From Moringa oleifera (Eukaryota > Streptophyta > Magnoliopsida > Brassicales > Moringaceae): a stretch of DNA of 64,000 nucleotides. Under the pieces are notes generated by a model. The model saw only the letters and a list, made by a program, of their open reading frames with translations. It was not told where the DNA came from and did no database searches. Every line of letters begins with the position of its first letter. The first letter of the stretch is position 1. Location of the stretch: NCBI GenBank assembly GCA_021397835.1, contig JAJFZO010000344.1, positions 7,564,001-7,628,000 of the forward strand. The letters are read 5' to 3'. Below are positions 49,740-64,000 of this stretch, piece by piece. Position numbers and translations under genes: made by a program.

Positions 49740-51244
49740 TTATGGAGCTATGACACCAAAGGCAATGGATATCAACTCATTTGATAAGAGAAAACCATCT
49801 GGATCATTAAGCCGAATATAGGCAAGCCTGTGCCATTCAATCTGGCCTTCATCCGATACAAGGGCCCTGAACTCATCAGCAGAGATCACTCTTCTCTGCT
49901 CATCTAAGCCAACTACATGCCCACTTTCTACATAAGGTCTGTAAGCCTTGCATAGAGAGAACACAAGTGAGCAACCAAATGCATCCTGAAAACACTTCAA
50001 TTCCAGGCCTCTTGCAGTTCTTAGAGATAGCATCACAACATCCATAGCCAGATCCCTGGCGTCCACTTTGCCATTCCCAGAGTAGTTCACCCTCCCATTT
50101 TCCAAATCCTGAACGTAACCCATGTATTCTTTCATCTTCTTTGGTCTTGAAAACCTCATTCCACCAACGTGACTTGCAGAGCCCAGGCCGAACCCATAAA
50201 ATGGCTTGTTCTTCCAGTAGGTAAGATTGTGCCTGCATTCATATCCATACTTGCAGTAACTACTAATTTCATAATGATCATAACCAGCATCACGAAGCAT
50301 GGCTGATGCTGATCTGTAGAAATCAGCGGATTGTGTTTCTGAAGGCAATGGGAACTCCCCTGGTTTGTACCTGCAAAACACCATTAAACTATAAATTAGA
50401 TCAACCATAAAGCCAAAAATCACTGTGTTTTAGAGTGCTACTTCATGACTTACAAAATTCCAAATTTTGTGCCTTCCTCAACTTGCAAATCATACACAGA
50501 AACATGCTTGGGCTGTGCTTCAATGGCGAGTTGCAGACTTTCCTCCCACATTTTGGGTGTCTGGTGAGGAAGAGAAGAGATGAGATCCATACTCCAATTC
50601 TCAACACCACATGACCCAACAATCTCAATAGCTTCGTTAACCTCCCTAACCCCATGTGCTCTCCCACAAGCCTTCAACATCTCATCCTGAAATGCCTGAA
50701 CTCCCAATGACACCCTGTTTACTCCCCACTCCATGAACTCCTTCATTTTCTTAGCGTTGAAAGTCCCAGGATCCATTTCCATCGATATCTCGGCATCCAA
50801 ACTCAACCCGAACTTCTCTCTCAACGTATCCAAAACCAACGAAACAAGCCTTGGTGGCACAAGAGACGGTGTTCCTCCCCCGAAAAACACCGTTTCGAGA
50901 GGCGGGTGAGCGTCAAAATCAGTTTTCGCCGTCTTTATTTCACGGCAAACCAACTGTATGTAGTTTGATATTCGTGGGTCATCGTCATTGGACTGACTTG
51001 AAGAAGAACCGAGAGCAACAATGGGAAAGTCACAGTAGTGGCATCGTTTCCGACAAAAGGGAAGATGAACGTAAGCCGAGCTCGGTGGAAGCTGATGTAT
51101 AGTGGCAATATTGGTTGAGGCATTTTGTTGAACGGTTGGCGTAGTGTTCATAGAAGCGTTCCTAGTAGCGCCACACAGCAGTTTCCGAGTTCTGGGCTTG
51201 GCCGGAAAGGTAGAGAAGATGGGAGTAATGGTTGATCTAAGCAT
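49740..51244 (-). CDS. HEMW: HemW-type radical SAM protein (coproporphyrinogen oxidase-like)
   Basis: Two minus-strand exons, 50454-51244 and 49740-50370, give 473 residues. The radical SAM cluster motif is CRKRCHYCDF (Cys64, Cys68, Cys71), CX3CX2C without the fourth Cys that marks true HemN, so this is the HemW branch. ETVFFGGGTPSLVPP and the AEISMEMDPGT and VNRVSLGVQAF strands of the TIM barrel follow. Then comes the HemN C-terminal domain (YKPGEFPLP, CRHNLTYW, PFYGFGLGSASHV). HemW binds heme and is thought to hand it to membrane haemoproteins; it is not itself an oxidase. The Arg/Ser/Thr-rich first ~45 residues look like a mitochondrial or plastid presequence. The start is the first ATG (51242-51244); the frame continues upstream only through a TTG. 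Its start lies 645 bp from the ELP3 stop codon on the same strand. Confidence 0.93.
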
Positions 51245-51889
51245 ATTAGGTGCTGATAACAGTGGTTCTCGAATAAAAATGAATGCCAAGAGAGAAAGGC
51301 TGTGACGGAGAGCAACAAGACAGCGGAGTGTCAGATATGGTTGTCTTTACCGTGTAGCAAGTGCTAGTTTGACCTTAAAGCCATTTACTGGTGCAAGCTT
51401 CTACCATGCACAGTGAAATCAAAAGCTTAAAATGAGAGTGTTCTTTTCTCCGTTTACCTTATGATGAATTCCCATTGTCCTTAACATTAGAGGGTAGTTT
51501 TCCTTAAATTAGAGGGTTCTTTTCTCTGTTTACCTTATGATGAATTCACGTTGTCCTTAAATATCAGAGGGTAGCTTTCCTTAAATTAGAGGGTTCTTTT
51601 CTTTGCGACTTTCTGATGAATTCATCTTTTAACCTGGGCAGCATTCATAACCAGGGATCACAGCCTCCACAAATGCATAACATTTGCAAAATGGATGACT
51701 GACAGACAACAAGCACCCACATGCCAATTCAGAACGATTGCAATAAATACTCATTTTTCATAAGAACATAAAAGTGGTTAAATATCGTGTGCTTCCGTAA
51801 AATTGATGGTTCACCAGTAGTTGAAATTTTACACTGATTTGGTAACATGGGCTACAAAATTGGGTGGGTTAAACAGCTGATGAGTCCTA
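51245..51889. other. Intergenic, HemW promoter and ELP3 3' flank
   Basis: It contains a 76-77 bp tandem repeat at 51435-51622 in the HemW upstream region. The remaining sequence, about 51625-51889, is probably ELP3 3' UTR. No other feature was seen. Confidence 0.6.
51435..51622. repeat. 76-77 bp tandem repeat, 2.5 copies, upstream of HemW
   Basis: Units start at 51435, 51511 and 51588 with AGAG(G/T)GTTCTTTTCT and share TTACCTTATGATGAATTC and GAGGGTAG.TTTCCTTAAATT. The third unit is partial and diverges after about 35 bases. It lies roughly 190-380 bases upstream of the HemW start codon. Confidence 0.9.
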
Positions 51890-55597
<3,708 letters not shown>

Positions 55598-55947
55598 TAG
55601 CGGTGACAGGAGGAGCAATGAAACCTGGGAACTACGCAAAAAGAAGGAAGCACACGATATTCTTAATTGTGACTCTTGTCGAGCTAGAAACGGTGGCGTT
55701 CGTTTATAAGGATTGACTCTTTTACCCCTCATTTTCCTTGCAGAACAGACTGTGTTGATAAAATGTGGGAAGGAGAAACGTCCTCGTTTCGGGGTCGTCT
55801 TGCGCTTCTTATGTATCCGTGGAGTCGGAGCGGGTAAGAGGTAACCAAAGACAGGAACTTTGGCTTCTGCAAGCAGCGTGTGCGATCATATCACTTGAGG
55901 AAAGCAGAATATTGCTTCTGGAAAGTAAAATATTGAAAAACTAGGAG
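55598..55947. promoter_or_regulatory. Bidirectional promoter region, ELP3 / TELO2
   Basis: Only 350 bases separate the ELP3 and TELO2 start codons, which point away from each other. Both 5' UTRs and both core promoters must fit here. The sequence has no obvious TATA box in a usable position on either side, and the open ELP3 frame extends 135 bases into it. Confidence 0.7.
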
Positions 55948-58900
55948 ATGGAGGAAACAAAGAGGAGGACGAGAGACTTGGAGACCAAAGCGCTTGACAA
56001 GGTTGGAGAAGCGAGCGCAGCCATAAAAAGTGCGAAGCACGTGGACCAAGTGATTTGCGCTCTTCACTCTGTTGCGGTCCTTCTCTTTCCTATCGATTCC
56101 TCTATTCTTTCAGGTGATTGCCAATGGCCAACCGCTGCATTTCTTCAAAGGTGGTAGCCTTTTCAAGTTCGTGAGTGGATTGTTTGTTTCCTGGAAAATT
56201 GGCCGAAAAGAAACAAAATTGAAAATTTCATAACTTTGAAGCCCTGACAACAATATGGTGTTGTTGTTTAATTTCTGGAAGCAAAGACCTTAAATTATAA
56301 AATTCCATATTTGTTTGATGTTTACTCAAACTGAAATCAAAAGAAGCATTGAATGCTGATGCTTAGATTGTGAGATTTTTACCTAGCTAGGTATTTCTAT
56401 TAGATATAACTAGAGAAGGTTGTCAGTGTTTGTATATTCCCTTATTGTTTTTGTTTCATTTATTTATTCCTTTTTTGGGGTTGTGGTTTCTGATTAACAT
56501 TTGTGTTTGTATTTGCAGGTAGTAGTATTGTTCAGCGCTACAGAGACCTGGTTTGTCTGGTTTAGTGTTGCTGAGCTCATAGTTTGCATTGTGCATTTTA
56601 ACTTGGTTAGGAGCTTTTTAACTGTCATTGTTCACAGGTCTGTAGCACAGAGGTTCCTTCTGTAAATGAGAGGGGTGACTGGTGGCAGGCATTCTACAGA
56701 GGGGCTGCATTTCCAACTTTGGCCCGTGTTTTGTTACTCGGTAATTTGCTTTTCATGTTGCTTTTGTCGCGTAATTAAAAACTAATTTTGGTCATGCCTG
56801 TTTATCTTTCACTGTACTGTTTCCTTTACATTTTTTTAACATTCGTTCATGAGTTGCATTTTTGTTATTTCTTATATAAACTGCTGTTGCTTGCAGATGT
56901 TGCTTCCAATTGGCTAGCTTGTTTCCCCATTTCAGTGCAGAAACATGTCTATGATGTCTTCTTTGTCAAGGGACTTGCTATTGAGGTTGCTCAAGTTTTG
57001 GTTCCTTTTCTACGGCAGAATGCCACTGATGGTCTTGATGCAAATACTGTCCACTCAAATATAGAAAGGTATAGAGAAAGACCAGCTTATAATCAGCAGA
57101 TATTGAGATTGCAGATTGTCTCACTCTTTTAAGAATTTCATTGTCACTGGAAAAACCTATGTTTAATTTAGGGTGCTTATGAAACTAATTGTGATTAATG
57201 CATTCAACTGATCAGAGTTATACAGTACCTACTTTTAGAAATTAATCAGTACGGAAAACCTTATTCTTCCCTGACTTGTTGGTGATTTTGCGGCATTCTG
57301 GAAAATAAGCTATCTAATTGTTAGTGGATTCCTGTTTGCCATATATTTTTCTTTGTTGTTGCCTTTCTTTATGTTTGAAGGATGTGTCTTGATTCAGTTG
57401 TGGCACATGCCTGGTACAGGTGATATAAAGTGTTTGAACCATGGTGCTTCTGCTTCATATGTGCATGCTTTCATGCTATCAGAATCCTTGTAAAAAGAAA
57501 GTTCCTCCTCTATGGAACAAACAATAACCAAAGGGAATGATTGTATTGCATTGTCACCTGGTGTTTATGATATGGTGTAGGGACATGATAAAGCATCCGT
57601 AACATATAGACATCAACATTTCTTTTTTTTAAAGGTACTTACCATCTTTCATGTTTCTAACAGGTTACTAGTAGTGTGTTTGCTTGATAATGGTGGGGTC
57701 CTCCAGATGGCTAGAGAATTTGGTGATTCTTATCAATCAGAGGATTTTACAAATGAAAAACTCAAGGCAGCTGTATCTAGGTCAGCACAGATTGTTACCT
57801 CCATTCCTGACAAAATGCGAGATAAAAGCCCACCTTCACTTTCATCGCAGTATCCTCATTCTCTTATGTGCTACATATTCTGTATTTTTCTTTATTTATG
57901 CATACAATGTGTGTGCACATGCTATATGTGTTTACGTTCATATCTGCAAATGTCTCTGTTTCATCATATAATTTGTACCAATATGCCTTTGAAGGATGTA
58001 ACAATGTGGTTCTTTACGCCTAATTACATTTTCAACTTCTGTTTCTAACTGCCTTCCATTCAGTGTTTCTCCTTAACACAAGTATTATAGTTTGTTCTTC
58101 AAGGAAATTACGATTCAACTTCTTTCTGGAGCAGAAGAAAGAGCGTCTATTTCTGATGGAAATGACAAAGATGGTACCTTATTATTTGTAGCGGAAACAT
58201 TTTCTCGCATATGTCGACGTGGATCTTCAGGTAACTAAAGTATTTTAAGCACTAGAAGGTTAAGAAAGCAATTTCCTTAATCCCTTTGGCTATCTTTTGG
58301 ATGGTGTGGAGGAAAAGGCCTTTGATGGGTGGAAAACTTTGTTTTTTTTTTTTAACAATTAATTTTTGGATGGTTTCACATATTAGACTTGTCTTTAATG
58401 GTCTTTTTAGTGGTTCATGGAGAGGTACTGACTTAATCGAAATTAATGCCGTGTAATTAAAGATACTTGTAGGATGACATACCCTTGATGCTCTTGTGTG
58501 TACATTTTTTACTCGTATATAAAAAAGTACACTTTAGTAAGAAACTTTACTGAAAGTCTTGGTCTACGCATTAGAATTTGCATGTTTTAGTAAAGATACA
58601 ACTCTAAGAGGCTTTAGTTTTGCTAAAATAGGACTTGATCCTTGTAAAATGTCTTGGTTATTCCAGGTGGGTACACTTGCTGCATGAAACCAGACACTTT
58701 TGTTTTTTGTTGGCTTTGGGGGTGGTCGTGGTTACTTCTCCAATATTCTGCTTGTTTCATCCCATGTGGCTTATCAGAATTAGATTTCTTGTCTATACAA
58801 AATCAAATGGTGTTGGAATTATACTGAAACATGTCATGGCCTGCAGATGTGCTGCTAAGTGAAGTAACTCCTCGGATTCTTAGGCATGTCCGGAGGTTCT

Positions 58901-61900
58901 TCTCTTCAGCTATTGATTCAGTTGACATGGATGCAATTGACGCAGACCCTGCATCCCAGGTTTGGTTTAAGATGATGGAAGCAATTACTGATCCCTATGC
59001 CATGGAAAGAATATCTGAACAGCTTTTGCTTCAGCTAGCAACTGAGCATGCAAGTGATATTGAAGCTTACTGGACTCTTCGGATATTATTTCATGAGATT
59101 GTAAAATACCAAGCTTCAGTTAGGTCGGCTGATATGTTTCTTGTTTAATTTCTTTTATTAAGTGGTGCTGCTGATACTGTGTCTGCTATTTCACTTGGCC
59201 TCAAAATTTAAATCGTGCAGAAATAAGGAAGAGTGAAAAATCAGCTTATCATTTGTGCTTAATACATGCCATGTTTTTTGGGCTGATATTCTGGCACTAC
59301 ATTTAATGAACTAGGAAGAATGCTAAAATTTTGCTGGAGACAGCATGTAAATATTTTTCTTTTTAGGATTTACTTTTAAGTAATGCTAATGCACACTTTT
59401 TTGTGTTCGAACATGTATTTGGGATGAGTGAGCAAATGTATTGTGTTTCATTGTGCCTATTGTACCAACTCATATATGGACAACCTGTGGTTGTACAAAA
59501 TACAATTGAGTGCAACACTAAGTTTCTAGTTCTGCTTTAGATAACCATTAAAAGAAGATATTTGGGTGCAACATTGTTAAATGAGATTTCAACTCAAATT
59601 GTATCCTTTTTTTTTTTTTCCTTTTTTACATGTAACTACATGAAATGTTGTCATTTTTGCAATCCCCGGTAAACATATCGCATATCGTCACTGCATTTTA
59701 CACTAAGGCTCAATTTTCATATTTTTTCTTTCTCAGGTCCATGTTTGTTGACAAATTTTTGCTATGGAAAGTATTTCCTCTTTGTTGCCTCCGTTGGATC
59801 CTACAATTTGCGGTTTTTTCATGCCCACCTCTTGCTAGTTCACTTGCTAAAGGTCATGAAACTCGTGGACTGTTAGATACAGTGCAGCATCTAGTTGCAG
59901 TGTGGTCAAAGAGGGAGTTTGTGCAATCAGCCCCATTAGAGCAGCAAGCATGTATCCTTTGTGATTCTGCATATATTTTAATTGATTTTTCTTCTAAAAA
60001 TTTTGTTTTTACGGGCATAGTAAATCATCATAATATTTATGAAATTTTGTTGCATCAAGAAGATGTTATATTGTTCTTGTTATTCTCTTCATAATGATAT
60101 GGGGATTTGGAATTGTATTTTCATGCTTTCTATGATTTCACTTCTTTTTAAATTCTATTTTGCCTTAATTTACACAACAGCTGTAACTGCAGCTGTTGGA
60201 CTTTGCCTGGAGAAAGTATCCAAAGAGGAACTAGATAAGACCACAGATGTGATGCATGGCATTCTTCAAGGAGTTAGCTGTATATACTTTGTTCCTTCCT
60301 AGTTTTAGATAAAATTGCATTCTGACTGGCTTGTGTTTCTCCAATCATGTCTTGTCTGTATTGCTGGCAGGTAGGCTGGAGTACCCTACACATGTGATTC
60401 GGAAAATGGCAAGCAGTATTGCTTTGGTGTTCTCTAAAGTAATTGACCCAAAAAATCCTCTATATCTTGATGATAGCTGCACTGAGGAGACAATTGACTG
60501 GGAATTTGGATTGAAGACTACTGAGAAAGGGACTCTACCTACTGCAGATTCCACAGAAAAGGGTATTTATGAAAGAAAAACATTGACCGCCTCAGGGCCA
60601 GTAGGAGACTTTGACCACAAAACTGATGGGAGGCTCAGGGATAATGCAAAGGGTGGGAGCAAGAAATTATCTGAATTTACGTTGGTTGATCCAGATGAAA
60701 TTATTGATCCCGCCTCGCTGATTTGTGACGTGGATTCTGATAAGGATGAGGATGAGGATGATACTGCAAGTGATAACTCTGTTTCCTCCGGTGACTCTTC
60801 TTTGCAGCCATATAATTTGTCAGATGATGACACAGATTTAAAGAGAAACTTTACACAGTTGGTTGATGTTGTTGGAGCCTTACGAAAAAGTGATGATGTT
60901 GATGGGGTAAGTCTGCTTTGTTTATTAGCTAATCTTCGTGTTGAAGATTCTGAGTTAAACTATTAGATTCCTTTAGATCATTAGATTATAATTTGTCCCA
61001 TCTGTGAGAAAAAAATGTGGTAAGATCACCTTTCATGAAAGATGAAAGAAGACAATTTAATATCGACTATCTGATAAGCTGAAGAATTAGGATGGTTGAT
61101 GTTGCTAATCACCATAGTGCATCTGCTTATGGTGTCATAAATTTTCCTGTTGGAGTGAAGCACAACATCTAGAAAAAACAATTTGTTTGAGGCTTAAAAA
61201 GTAGGTGAATTAACTCTGTCTATGATTACTTGCAAATGTAATTTTGCAGGTGGAGAAGGCACTGGATGTTGCTGAAAAGCTTGTACGAGCATCGTCTGAT
61301 GAACTTAAACATCTAGCAGGTGATCTTGTTAGAACTCTTGTACATGTCCATTGCTCCGATGTTGCTGTAGAAGGCGAGGAAGAATCAGCAGAAGAGAAGC
61401 GTCAAAGAGCATTGGTTGCCTTGCTTGTAACATGTCCTTTTGATTCTCTTGACACTCTGAACAAACTATTTTATTCACCTAATGTAGACATCAGCCAGCG
61501 TATACTGATACTGGATGTCATGACTGAGGCAGCTATGGAGCTCGCTAGTGCTAAGACTATGAAAACTAAGCATCAATCAAGGGCACTCATATCAGTAATT
61601 TCAGAGAGTCAACCGTGGTTCTTGCCTAGCAGTGGAGGGCCACCTGGAGCTGGTCCTTGGAATGAGATCTCAGAGACAGGAATGATACTGAACTGGTCAA
61701 ATCGTTATGAGAGAGAACTTCCACCAAAGCCTGGTCAGATTAAGAAAGGGAAAACTCGCAGATGGAGCCTAAGATCAGCAAATAAACAGGAAACCCAGAT
61801 AGAATGGTCACACAATAAATTTCCTGTATATGCAGCAGCGTTTATGCTTCCTGTGATGCAGGGATTTGATAAGAAACGTCATGGTGTTGACTTGCTTGGT

Positions 61901-63376
61901 AGAGACTTTATTGTCCTTGGCAAACTCATTTACATGCTTGGTGTCTGTATGAAATGTACATCTATGCATCCAGAAGCAGCTGCACTAGCTACCCCTCTTC
62001 TGGATATGTTACAATCTAGGTAACTTAACTGATCTCCAAGTTGTAGATATTCTGATAATGATGTGGGAATATTGACATTGATTATAGTACATTTGTGTTA
62101 TTTGGTGGAATTATCCATTTGACCTGGCCCCAATGAGAGAATGAGCATGCATGTAATTGTCTGCATGATTCAAATGGTTTTTCCAAGCCTCTTACTAAAA
62201 GTAGCTCATATTTATGCCTAAAATCAATTGCTTGTTTTGACTTTCATACAGAGTATTTATGTGTTTGCCACTCAATGCAGGAAGATATGCCATCACAAAG
62301 AAGCATATGTGAGAAGAGCTGCCCTTTTTGCAGCTTCATGTGTGCTAGTGGCTCTTCACCCCTCTTATATTGTATCTGCTTTGGTTGAAGGAAATGCTGA
62401 ACTTTCCCAGGGGCTTGATTGGGTCCGCATATGGGCTCTTGCTGTAGCTGACTCTGACACTGATAGAGACTGTTACATGGTGAGTTCTTGAAATACTGAA
62501 AAGCTCTACCAAGGTTCACCTTCCAGTTATTTGTTGAAGTTTTTATTGCTGTATTCAAAGCTCCATATATTTATAACAATAAGGCATATGCTACAATGGC
62601 TGCAACAAGGCGGTATCATATATCGCCTTCAGGTCAGTGCATCTTCGGGAGATCAGTAGGGACACTAATGTTACCTTCTTGAAGGACTTTTTTCCTTTCT
62701 CCCAATAGTCATTGTTGTCATCACCCACAACTATTGTAGGCGATCAATACACAACTAGAATAGATCCCTTTATCATTTCTATATTATATCAGAGAACCTA
62801 AATTTTTGCGTTTTATGAACCATGCATATGGCAGACAAGACTTACTGGTCAAGAACTAGCTTAGGTACCAATGAAGTTTTCACCCCTTAAAAGTTGAATC
62901 CAATCATGGTAGTCGAATGGAAGAGTGAATGCTTCTGGGGAAGAATTTGTCTATGACTGTTCAATCAACATGGTTTCAATTTTAGAAATAGTTTATATTT
63001 CCTTTCCCATCATCCAGTGTTAAGGTACTTAGACATTTATGAAATGCATCTTTTATTTGTGAATAACAATACCACTTGTGGCTTCCTCTGACGTGATTTC
63101 ACGCAGCATATTAATCTTTCCCATTGTCCCTGTTCTCCAGCTCGCTCTTGTGTTACTGTTAAAATTATCTTGTTATTTGTATCTATTCCTATCTGATTAG
63201 TGTACTGTTTGTGTTAGATGGCTATGTCATGTCTCCAGCTCCATGCTGAGATGGCCCTCCAAGCTTCTCGATCTTTAGAGTCAGCAGAAAATACATTCAA
63301 GATAAAGAACGTCAGTCTCCCATCCAGTATCTCCAAGGGGACGATCCAGATTCCGCACTTAAATATCAAATACTAG
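55948..63376 (+). CDS. TELO2: Telomere length regulation protein TEL2 homolog (TELO2)
   Basis: HEAT-like alpha-solenoid scaffold of the TTT complex, which stabilises PI3K-like kinases (ATM, ATR, TOR) with HSP90. Thirteen plus-strand exons: 55948-56113, 56519-56550, 56638-56740, 56897-57068, 57664-57849, 58091-58230, 58847-59123, 59737-59951, 60181-60279, 60371-60906, 61250-62019, 62281-62479, 63218-63376. They give 1,017 residues with no frame break. An acidic loop (SDKDEDEDDTASD, exon 10) separates the N-terminal solenoid from the conserved Telomere_reg-2 domain in exon 11. In yeast and human TEL2 an acidic segment here carries CK2 sites. Conserved blocks include KFPVYAAAFMLPVMQGFDKK and LLGRDFIVLGKLIYMLGVC. 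Nuclear and cytosolic location is expected. It resembles Arabidopsis At3g48470 (EMB2423), which is essential for embryos. An optional 49-bp cassette at 62584-62632 was left out because it breaks the conserved C-terminus. Confidence 0.94.
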
Positions 63377-64000
63377 ATTTATCACTGCTTATGCGGCAAC
63401 CATACTGTGTTTGTATAGTTTGTAGATTATCAATCATTATATGTTAAATTTTGCGCCAGACATAGTGTCAGCATTCAGTGAAGTGGTGTTGCCAAATATA
63501 TTCTGCTGGTATGTTACTTGGATAACTGCAAACTCATGGTATAATACTAATTTTTAAAATTTAAAAAAATCATCAAAATTTCTAATTTTGATAAGTCGTA
63601 GCCAGAGTTAAAGTGGGGAAGCCTGGGCTCAGCTCAGCACTGACAGCAAGGTGAGTAACTGGTATATGTGTGCAGTTGTTATTTCCAGTGATGAGGACTA
63701 CAGAAGTAAGAGGTGAGGAAGAGCAACTAACCAGAAGTATGAGGTTACAAGAGCAAATGTAACTGACGCCATTTCTCATATCTTTATTCAGACAACACAA
63801 CGGCTCGAGCCGGGTTAGCACGATCCCTAAATTTATGGTACAAATTTGGATTGTCTTAAATTGAGAGGGCTTTTCCTAAGGTTGGGTTAACCTGTTAAAA
63901 AAATTGGGGATATGGTTTGTTGACGAGCTTTATCCAAAATTTTAAACTGGATTTTATGTGGGTGAATTCAAAATTTTTATACAATTTAATTTAATAAAAA
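63377..64000. other. 3' flank of TELO2
   Basis: Probable TELO2 3' UTR, then unassigned sequence to the window edge. A 79-codon open frame on the minus strand (63582-63821) has no recognisable features. Confidence 0.5.

Noticed and set aside
51245..51289. Upstream extension of HemW by 15 codons
   Set aside because: It needs a TTG start; the first ATG at 51244 gives a normal-length protein with a presequence.

Overview
The window is nuclear DNA from a flowering plant, almost certainly a eudicot. The genes are rich in introns with GT-AG boundaries, the intergenic DNA is very AT-rich, and every recognisable protein is a plant ortholog closest to Arabidopsis-type families. I cannot name the species. 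No rRNA, tRNA, CRISPR array or organelle block was recognised. All exon coordinates were worked out by hand from reading frame, splice dinucleotides and remembered family sequence; no transcript data were available.

Eleven protein genes are supported. From left to right: the 5' part of a callose synthase (GSL8/CALS10 type, minus, runs off the left edge); HAL3-type phosphopantothenoylcysteine decarboxylase (plus); a secreted GDSL esterase/lipase (plus); an AIRP2-like RING E3 ligase (minus); a two-B3-domain REM-type DNA-binding protein (minus); AZG2-type purine permease (minus, intronless); a kelch/DUF4110 protein of the KLHDC4 type (minus, 20 exons); a membrane-anchored, Cys-rich protein with one C2H2 finger (plus); a HemW-type radical SAM protein (minus); Elongator catalytic subunit ELP3 (minus); and TELO2/TEL2, the PIKK-stability factor (plus). 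For the ten complete genes the exons join without any frame break: 207, 380, 248, 600, 541, 687, 268, 473, 564 and 1017 residues.

Regions. 1-6.4 kb: first ten exons of the callose synthase, with a 5'-truncated LINE in intron 1. 6.4-10.9 kb: divergent promoter region of callose synthase and HAL3, carrying two AT-rich terminal-inverted-repeat elements. 10.9-25.1 kb: a fairly compact gene block. 25.1-34.1 kb: a gene-poor, AT-rich stretch holding a diverged direct duplication of about 2.2 kb and more copies of the same roughly 500-bp element family. 34.1-43.1 kb: the kelch gene. 43.1-45.1 kb: AT-rich spacer. 45.1-63.4 kb: a second gene block ending in the divergent ELP3/TELO2 pair, whose start codons are about 350 bp apart.

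The genes are housekeeping or regulatory and do not form one pathway. ELP3 (tRNA wobble-uridine modification) and HemW (heme trafficking or insertion) are two neighbouring radical SAM genes. The most novel material is the dispersed long-TIR element family. One copy has an exact 10-bp flanking duplication. Another copy is missing from the paralogous duplicate, which preserves the empty site. From memory, AZG2, kelch and ELP3 are consecutive on Arabidopsis chromosome 5, and the GDSL and TELO2 genes are neighbours on chromosome 3. Here the two sets are interleaved, which suggests an arrangement that predates gene loss between duplicated blocks.
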